Shown here piece by piece: positions 6,934 to 13,352 of a stretch of DNA of 16,251 nt; position 1 is the first letter of the stretch, and every line of letters begins with the position of its first letter. The translations under genes and the position numbers were made by a program. Origin of the DNA: Rubrivivax sp. (GTDB lineage: Bacteria > Pseudomonadota > Gammaproteobacteria > Burkholderiales > Burkholderiaceae_C); NCBI GenBank assembly GCA_030693565.1, contig JAUYAJ010000137.1, positions 1 to 16,251 on the forward strand, given 5' to 3'. The notes beneath the pieces are model-generated. The model saw nothing but the letters and a program-made list of their open reading frames with translations. It had not been told where the DNA came from and did no database searches.

Positions 6934-6953
6934 CACTCGTCAGTCGACGAGTG
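6934..6953. repeat. Hairpin spanning the rubrerythrin stop codon
   Basis: CACTCGTC (6934-6941) pairs perfectly with GACGAGTG (6946-6953) around a 4-nt loop. The rubrerythrin stop codon (6940-6942 on the minus strand) lies at the loop border, so the last codons are part of the stem. Confidence 0.55.
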
Positions 6954-7359
6954 CGTCCAGGGCCTTCTGGTAGCGGTTCGCGTGCGAACGCTCGGCCTTG
7001 GCCAGCGTCTCGAACCAGTCGGCGATCTCGTCGAAACCCTCTTCGCGGGCGGCCTTGGCCATGCCCGGGTACATGTCGGTGTACTCGTGGGTTTCGCCGG
7101 CGACGGCGGCGGCCAGGTTCTGGCGGCTGCTGCCGATGGGCAGGCCGGTGGCCGGGTCACCCACCGCCTCGAGGAACTCTAGGTGGCCGTGGGCATGGCC
7201 GGTTTCGCCTTCAGCGGTGGAGCGGAACAGTGCGGCGACGTCGTTCTGGCCCTCGATGTCGGCCTTGTTCGCGAAGTACAGATACCGGCGGTTGGCCTGG
7301 GATTCGCCCGCAAAGGCGTCCTTCAGGTTCTGCTCGGTCTTCGATCCTTTCAAGCTCAT
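6940..7359 (-). CDS. Rubrerythrin family protein (diiron domain only)
   Basis: A 139-residue ferritin-like four-helix protein. Diiron-ligand motifs appear in order: FAGESQANRRY (E19), AEGETGHAHGH (E52, H55), AGETHEYTDMY (E89, E92) and AERSHANRY (E123, H126). Classical rubrerythrin is about 191 residues with a C-terminal rubredoxin domain. That domain is absent here, so electrons must come from another protein, and the iron-sulfur gene downstream is the obvious candidate. The family reduces hydrogen peroxide in the cytoplasm. ATG 7359 has a strong AAGGAG site 6 nt upstream. Palindromes at 7371-7380, 7390-7403 and 7428-7443 lie in the leader and may be regulatory. Expression is likely high, judging from the strong ribosome binding site and the 3' hairpins. 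Confidence 0.9.
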   Translation of the reverse strand: MSLKGSKTEQNLKDAFAGESQANRRYLYFANKADIEGQNDVAALFRSTAEGETGHAHGHLEFLEAVGDPATGLPIGSSRQNLAAAVAGETHEYTDMYPGMAKAAREEGFDEIADWFETLAKAERSHANRYQKALDALVD

Positions 7360-7370
7360 TCAGTGCTCCT

Positions 7371-7380
7371 TCTGATCAGA
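7371..7380. promoter_or_regulatory. 10-bp palindrome next to the rubrerythrin RBS
   Basis: TCTGATCAGA is a perfect palindrome just upstream of (and overlapping) the AAGGAG ribosome binding site of rubrerythrin. It could be an operator half or an RNA element. The regulator cannot be named. Confidence 0.3.
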
Positions 7381-7389
7381 AATGGCTGT

Positions 7390-7443
7390 CGGCGGAACCG
7401 CCGCGCAACAACCTGAACGTTACCAAAGCTGCCGGCCGGCAGC
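7390..7443. promoter_or_regulatory. Two palindromes in the rubrerythrin leader
   Basis: CGGCGG-AA-... CCGCCG (7390-7395 with 7398-7403) is a tight inverted repeat. GCTGCCGGCCGGCAGC (7428-7443) is a perfect 16-bp palindrome. Both lie between the probable promoter and the rubrerythrin start, where they could fold in the mRNA leader or bind a dimeric regulator. Confidence 0.4.
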
Positions 7444-7464
7444 CAATGCAAAGCGCCAATGTCC

Positions 7465-7494
7465 ATCATAGAAAAATTCACTGGCCGCCAACAA
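7465..7494 (-). promoter_or_regulatory. Possible sigma70-type promoter for rubrerythrin
   Basis: On the minus strand TTGTTG (7494-7489) and TATGAT (7470-7465) are 18 bp apart, in a locally AT-rich patch inside a very GC-rich genome. The -10 box is about 105 bp upstream of the rubrerythrin ATG. The match is fair but not verified. Confidence 0.4.
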
Positions 7495-7511
7495 TCCTAT
7501 AGCAAGATGAC

Positions 7512-8366
7512 TCAACGCAAGCCCAGCAGACGCAGCCCCAGCTCGTGCAGGCGGCCGGCCGGATCGGCCAGGCTGTTGAGCACGGTGAAGTGGTTGTGGC
7601 CTGGCAGGGTTTCGCACACCGGCACCGAGGTCGGGCCCCAGACATCGCGGATCAAGTCGTTCTGACGCTGGAATTCCTCGCTTTCATCGGCGCCGACCAC
7701 GGCGTGCAGCTTGCCGCGCGGCCGTGGGAAGAAGGCCGGGCTGAGGCGCTTCACCGAGGTCGGCGTCAGCTTCAGGTCGGTCTGCAGGAAAGCGGTCTGC
7801 CGAATCGGCTCCAGGTCGTAGACCCCGGAGATCGCCAGCGCGCCCGAAACCAGTTGCGCCGGCAAGTCGTCGGCCACCTGCTTCCAGCGGCAACTCAGCA
7901 GCATCGCAGCCAGGTGTGCGCCGGCCGAGTGACCGACGACGACGATGCGCGACGGGTCGCCGCCATAGGCTTTTGCGTTGCGGTAGGTCCAGACCAGCGC
8001 CTTGACCATCTGCAGCGTGATGTGCTCGATGCTCACCGCCGGGCACAAGGCGTAGTTGGGCACCACCACCAGCGCACCGTCGACGGTGAACGACGGCGCC
8101 ACAAAGGAATGGTCGGACTTGTCGAGCGCGCGCCAGTAGCCGCCATGCACGTAGACCAGCACCGGGGCCTTGGGCGCACTGGTCGGGAAGACGTCGAGCG
8201 TTTCACCGGCACCGCTGCCATAGGCCAGGTCCAGGTGGTGGGTGCTCTTGTCCCGGGCCAACGCCGACGCCGCGGCCCAGCGTTGCAGGAACTGGGCATA
8301 GTCCGGCACGCGCGCTCGGTTGTTGTATTGCGCCTCCAGCCAGGCGGGGTCGCGGCGAGATGTCAT
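7512..8366 (-). CDS. Alpha/beta hydrolase, arylformamidase/esterase-like
   Basis: A 284-residue soluble hydrolase. HGGYW (74-78) forms the oxyanion hole and GHSAG (145-149) holds the nucleophile Ser147. Asp227 in VVGADES and His259 in GHNHFTVL complete a plausible triad. HGGYW plus the compact size resembles the kynurenine formamidase/carboxylesterase branch, but no kynureninase or tryptophan dioxygenase gene is nearby, so the substrate is uncertain. There is no signal peptide. ATG 8366 has GGAGA 8 nt upstream; a TTG directly before it is also in frame but less likely. The gene is followed by the rubrerythrin unit 152 bp further on, which seems to have its own promoter. The tRNA-Ala gene is divergent from it. 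Confidence 0.85.
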   Translation of the reverse strand: MTSRRDPAWLEAQYNNRARVPDYAQFLQRWAAASALARDKSTHHLDLAYGSGAGETLDVFPTSAPKAPVLVYVHGGYWRALDKSDHSFVAPSFTVDGALVVVPNYALCPAVSIEHITLQMVKALVWTYRNAKAYGGDPSRIVVVGHSAGAHLAAMLLSCRWKQVADDLPAQLVSGALAISGVYDLEPIRQTAFLQTDLKLTPTSVKRLSPAFFPRPRGKLHAVVGADESEEFQRQNDLIRDVWGPTSVPVCETLPGHNHFTVLNSLADPAGRLHELGLRLLGLR

Positions 8367-8416
8367 CAAGGCTCTCCAAGGTTCAGTGATGCCGATGTTA
8401 AACTCCGCGCTGTCGT

Positions 8417-8492
<76 letters not shown>

Positions 8493-8513
8493 CATCATTC
8501 ATGCAGACAGACC

Positions 8514-8546
8514 AAGGGCTTGGCTTGCGCCAGGCCCTTTTTCTTT
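8514..8546 (+). terminator. Intrinsic terminator of tRNA-Ala
   Basis: AAGGGCTTGGC (8514-8524) pairs with GCCAGGCCCTT (8529-8539) as an 11-bp stem with one G-T wobble and a TTGC loop. TTTTTCTTT follows (from 8538). It lies 21 bp after the tRNA CCA end. Confidence 0.9.
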
Positions 8547-8656
8547 GCGCTGCCAGCGGCCGTGATGGCGCCACGAGGGAGTCTTCAGCTTGCCGAGCGG
8601 GTGTGCCCGCTTGAATCGCCTGACTTGTTCCAGGCTCACGACGCGCGCTCAAGCTG

Positions 8657-9031
8657 ATGACAAACGACACCGACCAAGGAACCTACGCCCGGCTCTCGGC
8701 CCTCACCTGTGCCGAACCCGGGGCGGCGCCGATGGCCACGCCCGAAGGCCGTAACCCGCAAAAGCGCGTGCAGGTCTCGCCCGATGGTCGCGACCTGCTG
8801 ATCACCAGCTTCGACACTGGCGAGATCGCCATCGCCGCCGTCGATGAGTTGCGCAGGCCGACCAAGATCGCGGTCGAAAAAGGCCCGATGGGCATCAGCT
8901 TCGGCGCCACAGGCCTGGCCTATGTGATGAACCACGACCAGGGCACGGTGTCGGTGATCGACCTGCCCGGCCGGCGCGTCGAGCGCAGTTTCGCCACCGC
9001 GCGCGGGCCGGAAACGCTGGCCGCCTACTGA
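8657..9031 (+). pseudogene. Short YVTN beta-propeller protein, probable C-terminal remnant
   Basis: A 124-residue frame. GRNPQKRVQVSPDGRDLLIT, GPMGISFGATGLAYVMNHDQ and GTVSVIDLPGRRVERSFAT are two consecutive YVTN/YncE-type blades, and GPETLAAY resembles the last residues of complete members. YncE-like proteins usually have about 300-350 residues and a signal peptide; here the first five or so blades are missing. An in-frame stop at 8621 closes the frame upstream, no Shine-Dalgarno sequence precedes ATG 8657, and the tRNA and its terminator occupy the space where the rest should be. I therefore read it as a truncated remnant, although a small expressed protein starting at 8657 or ATG 8732 is possible. 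It ends 4 bp before the convergent rhodanese gene. Confidence 0.55.
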
Positions 9032-9035
9032 CCGC

Positions 9036-9470
9036 TCAGGGCTTGACCATGGGCCAGCCGCGGCGCGCCCACTCGGCCATGCCGCCGTTCACATAGCGCA
9101 CGTTCTGGTAACCCTGCCGGCGCAGCGCCTTGAGCGTCGCCTGCGAGCGGTTCTGCGTGTTGCAGATCAGCAGCACCGGCTGCGCCGGGTCGTTCGGGAC
9201 TTCGCGCCAGCGGGTTTCGAGCTGGCGCATCGGCAGCAGGCGGGCACCGGCGGCAATGCCGGTGCTGTGCTCGACGGGTTCGCGGATGTCGATCAGCAGC
9301 GCCTTGCCAGCTTCGTGGGCGCTGCGCGCTTCGTCCAGGCTGACGACGTCGGCGGGGTCGGCGGCGCAGGCGCCCGTGCCCAGGCCGGTGGCCAGCAGGG
9401 CCGGCAGCAAGGTCAGCACGCGGCGGCGACCAATGCTTGCCATGGGGCGGAATCGATTCTCGGTGTTCAT
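9036..9470 (-). CDS. Exported single-domain rhodanese-like protein
   Basis: A 144-residue protein with an N-terminal signal (ASIGRRRVLTLLPALLATGL, residues 11-30), twin-arginine-like in its RRR but without a full Tat consensus, followed by a rhodanese domain. DIREPVEHSTG, LLICNTQNRSQ with the active-site Cys103, and YVNGGMAEWARRGWP are characteristic. Rhodaneses move sulfane sulfur to thiol acceptors or act as redox sensors. The export signal puts this one in the periplasm. A lipoprotein reading (GTGAC) is less likely because the lipobox is poor. Two starts are possible, 9470 and 9443 (MASIGRRR); neither has a clear Shine-Dalgarno. It is the last gene of the minus-strand block, 40 bp after the FadL-type gene. 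Confidence 0.85.
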   Translation of the reverse strand: MNTENRFRPMASIGRRRVLTLLPALLATGLGTGACAADPADVVSLDEARSAHEAGKALLIDIREPVEHSTGIAAGARLLPMRQLETRWREVPNDPAQPVLLICNTQNRSQATLKALRRQGYQNVRYVNGGMAEWARRGWPMVKP

Positions 9471-9510
9471 CCGCGCATCATGCCTGGGCCGCCAGCTGCC
9501 AGCGCGCCCC

Positions 9511-10842
9511 TCAGAACCGGTGGCTGTACATCAGCTGCAGGTTGGTCTGCCGATGGCTGACGACCACGCCCATGCCGTTCGTCACCTGGCTGCTCGGCGC
9601 CACCGTCAGCGCGCCGTTGAACTCGCTCGTCGCCGAGGTCTTGTAGCCCAGGCCAGCCGTGTAGTGGCGCTCGACAGTGGCCGGGAACAACGGATTGACG
9701 AAGGCCGCCGGTATCGGGTTGTCGGCCAGGTTGACGCCGCCTCGCAGCGTCAGCTGGCTGTTGACGGCATAGGCCAGGCCGAGGTTGGTGACGGTCTGGT
9801 CCTTCCAGTTCTGCGCCATCGCAAAGCTGACCGAGCCGCCCATGCCGGCGCTGTCGTAGCGCAGCTTGAAGTCCTTCATCACCGACGCCCAGCCGATGCG
9901 CTTGACGTCGGCAGCCACCAGCAAGGCCGGCGTGGCCTGCCAGCCCAGGCCAACGGCGGCCATGCTCGGCCACTGGAAGTCAACCACGGTGATGCGGCCC
10001 GTGTCGGCAAAACCGCCGGTGGCGCTGAGGCTGGCGCCGCTGTTGCCGGTCTTCATGTCCTTGAGCGCCGACTTGAGCTGGTACGAGGCCCCCAGCGTCA
10101 GCGCCGGGCTGGCCTTGAAGACGGCGCCGAACTTGCCGGCCCAGCCGGTCGACGACGCCGCGCCGGAGAAATCGCTGGAATTCGAGAAATCGATGCGCGC
10201 CCAGGGCGCCCCGCCCAGCGCCGGCAGCGCCCCGCCGAGGTTGCCCGAGGCGCTGGTCACCATCGCGCCAAGCTGGGCCCCGCTGGCAGCCATGCGCATG
10301 TCCAGGCCGGCCCACATGAAGTCCAGCGTGGCACCAAGCGCCAGTTCGGGCGTCACCTGGTAGGCCAGTGGCAGCAGCACGCGCCCGACCCCCAGTTCGC
10401 TGCGCACCGGCTGGCCCGAACCGCCGGCCATGAAGGTGTTGGCGGCGTACTCGGTGCCCATGCCGCCCTGGGCAAAGACGCCGACGCCGTAAGTCAGCCC
10501 ACCCAGGCGGCGCACATAGCCGAAGGCAGGCATCAGGTACGAGGTGCCGCCCGACTCGGCGCTGCCAAATCCTGGCATCGTGCTCGTCACCTTCGGGCCC
10601 AGGCGCCCGACCGCCACGTCGAGCCGGCTGCCCGGCGCCATCAGCGCCATCAGCGCCAGCGTGGCCGGGTTCTGCGCCATCGCCGCGCTGCCATGGTCGA
10701 TGGCTTGCGAAGCGCCGCCGAGCGCGGTCGAGATCGATCCGTAGCCTTCCATGTTCATGCCGTTGGTCGCCTGGGCGGGCCATGCCGCCGCGATCAGCGC
10801 TGCCAGTGGCACGGTCTTCAGAATGCGTTTCGATCCGGTCAT
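9511..10842 (-). CDS. OmpP1/FadL-type outer-membrane channel
   Basis: A 443-residue beta-barrel protein. The signal peptide (1-25) ends PAQA and is followed by TNGMNMEGYG, then STALGGASQAIDHGSAAMAQNPA. The NPA motif (58-60) belongs to the FadL N-terminal hatch. The protein ends LQLMYSHRF with the C-terminal phenylalanine needed for barrel assembly, and the body has the alternating strands of a FadL barrel. Family members move hydrophobic compounds (fatty acids, aromatics) across the outer membrane by lateral diffusion. The substrate is unknown. ATG 10842 has AGGAG 7 nt upstream. The gene lies 57 bp downstream of the CMD-Rieske fusion and 40 bp upstream of the rhodanese, so probably in the same transcript; no promoter is evident in the gap. 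Confidence 0.88.
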   Translation of the reverse strand: MTGSKRILKTVPLAALIAAAWPAQATNGMNMEGYGSISTALGGASQAIDHGSAAMAQNPATLALMALMAPGSRLDVAVGRLGPKVTSTMPGFGSAESGGTSYLMPAFGYVRRLGGLTYGVGVFAQGGMGTEYAANTFMAGGSGQPVRSELGVGRVLLPLAYQVTPELALGATLDFMWAGLDMRMAASGAQLGAMVTSASGNLGGALPALGGAPWARIDFSNSSDFSGAASSTGWAGKFGAVFKASPALTLGASYQLKSALKDMKTGNSGASLSATGGFADTGRITVVDFQWPSMAAVGLGWQATPALLVAADVKRIGWASVMKDFKLRYDSAGMGGSVSFAMAQNWKDQTVTNLGLAYAVNSQLTLRGGVNLADNPIPAAFVNPLFPATVERHYTAGLGYKTSATSEFNGALTVAPSSQVTNGMGVVVSHRQTNLQLMYSHRF

Positions 10843-10899
10843 GGTTGGTCTCCTGTGCGGGTTGTCGTTCGAAGGGACTGGGGGAAAAGCAGGACGGTG

Positions 10900-11526
10900 C
10901 TACCAATGCGCCAGCAAGCGGCCTTTGACGACCTTGCTGGGCCACTGCTTGAGCGGGCTGTCGCCTTTGGCGATGCAGTCGCCGCTGCGCAGGTCGAACA
11001 CCCATTGGTGTTTCGGGCAGGTCAGCTGGCAATCCTTCAAGGCCAGGTGGGGGATGTTGGTGGTCTGGTGCGGACAGCGGCTGTCGTAGACCCGCCATTC
11101 CTTGTCGGCGCGGTAGACGAACAGGCCGCGGCCGTCGCAGTCGACGCGCTGCACGGCGCCAGGCTTGACGCCGCGCGTGGCCATGACGTCGTGCCATTCG
11201 CCGGCCGCGCCCATGGCGCCGGGCTGGAACTCGGGCAAGTCCATCGTCAGGATGATGTCGACCGCCCAGACGATGCGCGCCAGTCCGAGCGTCGGGAACG
11301 CCATCAGCAGCGCGTCCAGCACTTCGGCCGGCGTGCAGCCTTCACGCAGCGCCCGGCCCAGGTATTGCCGAAACCCGCGCTCGGTCTGGGAGTGGACCTT
11401 GGTGATGACCGAGATCAGGTTGCGCGTCTTCGGGTCCAGGTGTTTGCCGCAGGCCTTGAGAAAGGCGAAGTAGTGGCCGACGGCATCAGGCCGGGCCTTG
11501 ATCAGATAGTTCAGTGCGTCGCTCAT
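10900..11526 (-). CDS. CMD-like/AhpD-like and Rieske [2Fe-2S] fusion protein
   Basis: A 208-residue cytoplasmic protein in two parts. Residues 1-100 look like a carboxymuconolactone decarboxylase (AhpD-like) helical domain (KTRNLISVITKVHSQTERG, then REGCTPAEVLDALLMAFPTLG) but lack the CxxC peroxidatic pair of AhpD. Residues about 120-208 are a Rieske domain with ligands C151-P-H153 and C170-P-K-H173. ATG 11526 overlaps the SulP stop in an ATGA arrangement, so it is translationally coupled to the transporter. The frame is open upstream to 11988, but that part lies inside sulP and is not used. The function is unknown; the Rieske cluster may transfer electrons to or from a partner bound by the CMD domain. 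The domain calls are confident; the fusion's role is not. Confidence 0.8.
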   Translation of the reverse strand: MSDALNYLIKARPDAVGHYFAFLKACGKHLDPKTRNLISVITKVHSQTERGFRQYLGRALREGCTPAEVLDALLMAFPTLGLARIVWAVDIILTMDLPEFQPGAMGAAGEWHDVMATRGVKPGAVQRVDCDGRGLFVYRADKEWRVYDSRCPHQTTNIPHLALKDCQLTCPKHQWVFDLRSGDCIAKGDSPLKQWPSKVVKGRLLAHW

Positions 11527-13352
11527 GGGGCGGTCTTCCTCTCGTTCGCGGTATCGGATGTCTCGGCGGGCGGGCGCGGCTCGCCGCTGGGCAACGCCTC
11601 GTGGCACTCCTGGAAGGCCCGCACCTTGCAGTGGCGGCAGATCTCGGAGTCCAGCAACGGATAGACGGCGCGCAAGGCGTCGCCTTTGTGGGCGATGAAA
11701 CGATCGCGGCCGACAGCCTCGACCTCGCCGCCTTCGATCATGGCGCGCAACATGCGCGCCTGCGCCGCCACCAGGAACAGCCCGCCGCCCAGCGCGCGCA
11801 GCCGACGCGCCTCCTGGGCCAGCATCTGGGCGCCGGCAAGGTCGACGAAATTGACACCCTGGGCGAGCACGAACACCCATTTGCGCCGCGGGTCGGCCTC
11901 GTCGATGCTGCGCAAGTGGTTTCGCACATGGTCGACGGCGCCGAAGAAGATCGACCCGTGCACCGCCAACATCGCCAGCTGCGGGCAACCCGGCGCGTCG
12001 GGGCCGACGTCGATCAGCTTGCGGCGCAGGTTGCTGAGCTCGGAGCTCGGCGGCGCGCGCTCCTGGATCAGCGGCCGCGAGGTGCTGTACAGGTAGAAGG
12101 CCAGCGACACCAGGATGCCCAGGAAGATGCCCTTCTCGAGGTCGACCAGCGTGCCGACGAAGGTCAGCAGCCAGATCGTGCGTTCGCGCGGGTGGCGCTT
12201 GAGGATCTGGCCGACATGGCGGAAGTCGACCAGGCCCCAGGCAACAATGAAGAGGATGGCGGCCATCGCCGACACCGGCAGAAATGCCACCAGCGGCGCC
12301 GCCAGCAGCGCGATCAGCAGCAGGAACACCGCCGACATCGCCGCCGCCAGTGGCGTGCGCGCGCCGGCGGCAAAGTTGGCACCGCTGCGGTTGAACGAGC
12401 CGCTCGACGTGTAGGCCGAGAAGAAACAGCCGGCAACGTTGGACAAACCCTGGCCGATGAACTCCTGGTCGTTGTCGATGCGCTGGCCCGACTGGCTGGC
12501 GATCGAGCGGGCGATCGCCACCGCTTCGGTCAGCGCCAGCACGGCGACGATGAAGGCCGGGAACAGCATGCTGTTGACCGCTGTCAGCGACAGATCGGGC
12601 AGCGACAGCGGTGGCAGCCCGCTGGCGGGCGCGGCCACGGTGGTGATGCCGGTCTTGTCAGCGCCGAGCAGCAGGTTCAGCAGCGCAGCGGCGGCGCTGC
12701 CGACCACCATGGCGACGATCATGTAAGGCACACGGCGCTGGTAGCGCTTGGCCAGCAGCCCGGCCGCCAGCGTGATGACGCCGACCAGCGTCACCCAGAC
12801 ATGGGTCTCGCCCAGGTGCAGTGCCGCGTAGATCAGCAACTGGTGGAACGGCAGGCCGCGCGGCACCTCGAGGCCGAAGAAGTTCTTCAGCTGGCTGGCC
12901 GCGATCAGGCAGGCGGCGCCGGCGGTGAAGGCGATGATCACCGTGTGCGAGATCAGGTTGACCAGCGCCCCCAGCCGCACCACGCCCATCACCAGCTGGA
13001 TCAGGCCGACCAGCAGCGTCAGCGTCAGCACCAGGCCGACATAGTGCTCGCTGCCGACTTCGGCCAGCGGGCTGACGGCGGCGAAGACGACGATGGAGAT
13101 CGCCGTCGTCGGCCCCGACACCAGGTGCCAGCTCGAACCCCAGAGCGCCGCCACCAGCGCCGGCACCATCGCCGCATAAAGGCCGTACTGCGGCGGCAGG
13201 CCGGCGATGGCGGCAAAGGCCACCGCCTGCGGCAGCACGATCAAGGCCCCCAGCAGCGCCGCCGACAAATCGGCCTTGGCACTGTCGCGCGTGACCAGTG
13301 GCCACCATTGCAGGAAGGGCAACCAGCGGCCGGCGCTGGCCAGGCGGCTCAT
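11523..13352 (-). CDS. SulP-family anion permease with STAS domain (second copy)
   Basis: A 609-residue inner-membrane protein with about 12-14 helices (residues 15-425) and a cytoplasmic STAS domain (about 440-560). SulP blocks include AALLGALIVLPQAVAFA, GLPPQYGLYAA, GLSNVAGCFFSAYTSSGSFNRS and FVGTLVDLEKGIFLGI. Relatives carry sulfate, bicarbonate or other anions. In the STAS domain the usual D-x-S/T-G reads DLAG (FVDLAGAQ), so the serine is lost. After STAS comes an unusual cysteine motif, C572-x2-C575-x7-C583-H584 (ICRHCKVRAFQECH), then a polar tail. Its start overlaps the upstream SulP stop as ATGA, and its stop overlaps the CMD-Rieske start the same way, so three genes are read as one coupled unit. 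Confidence 0.9.
   Translation of the reverse strand: MSRLASAGRWLPFLQWWPLVTRDSAKADLSAALLGALIVLPQAVAFAAIAGLPPQYGLYAAMVPALVAALWGSSWHLVSGPTTAISIVVFAAVSPLAEVGSEHYVGLVLTLTLLVGLIQLVMGVVRLGALVNLISHTVIIAFTAGAACLIAASQLKNFFGLEVPRGLPFHQLLIYAALHLGETHVWVTLVGVITLAAGLLAKRYQRRVPYMIVAMVVGSAAAALLNLLLGADKTGITTVAAPASGLPPLSLPDLSLTAVNSMLFPAFIVAVLALTEAVAIARSIASQSGQRIDNDQEFIGQGLSNVAGCFFSAYTSSGSFNRSGANFAAGARTPLAAAMSAVFLLLIALLAAPLVAFLPVSAMAAILFIVAWGLVDFRHVGQILKRHPRERTIWLLTFVGTLVDLEKGIFLGILVSLAFYLYSTSRPLIQERAPPSSELSNLRRKLIDVGPDAPGCPQLAMLAVHGSIFFGAVDHVRNHLRSIDEADPRRKWVFVLAQGVNFVDLAGAQMLAQEARRLRALGGGLFLVAAQARMLRAMIEGGEVEAVGRDRFIAHKGDALRAVYPLLDSEICRHCKVRAFQECHEALPSGEPRPPAETSDTANERKTAP

Noticed and set aside
6838..6936. Longer N terminus of the iron-sulfur protein
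   Set aside because: It would translate the hairpins after rubrerythrin, and the family-like sequence begins at ATG 6837.
7504..8366. Kynurenine pathway assignment for the alpha/beta hydrolase
   Set aside because: HGGYW and GHSAG also occur in other esterases, and no kynurenine-pathway gene is nearby.
9130..11664. 844-codon open frame on the plus strand opposite FadL and CMD-Rieske
   Set aside because: It spans several well-supported minus-strand genes and their gaps, and its product has no recognisable fold.
11527..11988. Longer N terminus for the CMD-Rieske gene
   Set aside because: This part lies inside the SulP STAS region in another frame and does not resemble a protein; the ATGA overlap at 11523-11526 gives a better start.
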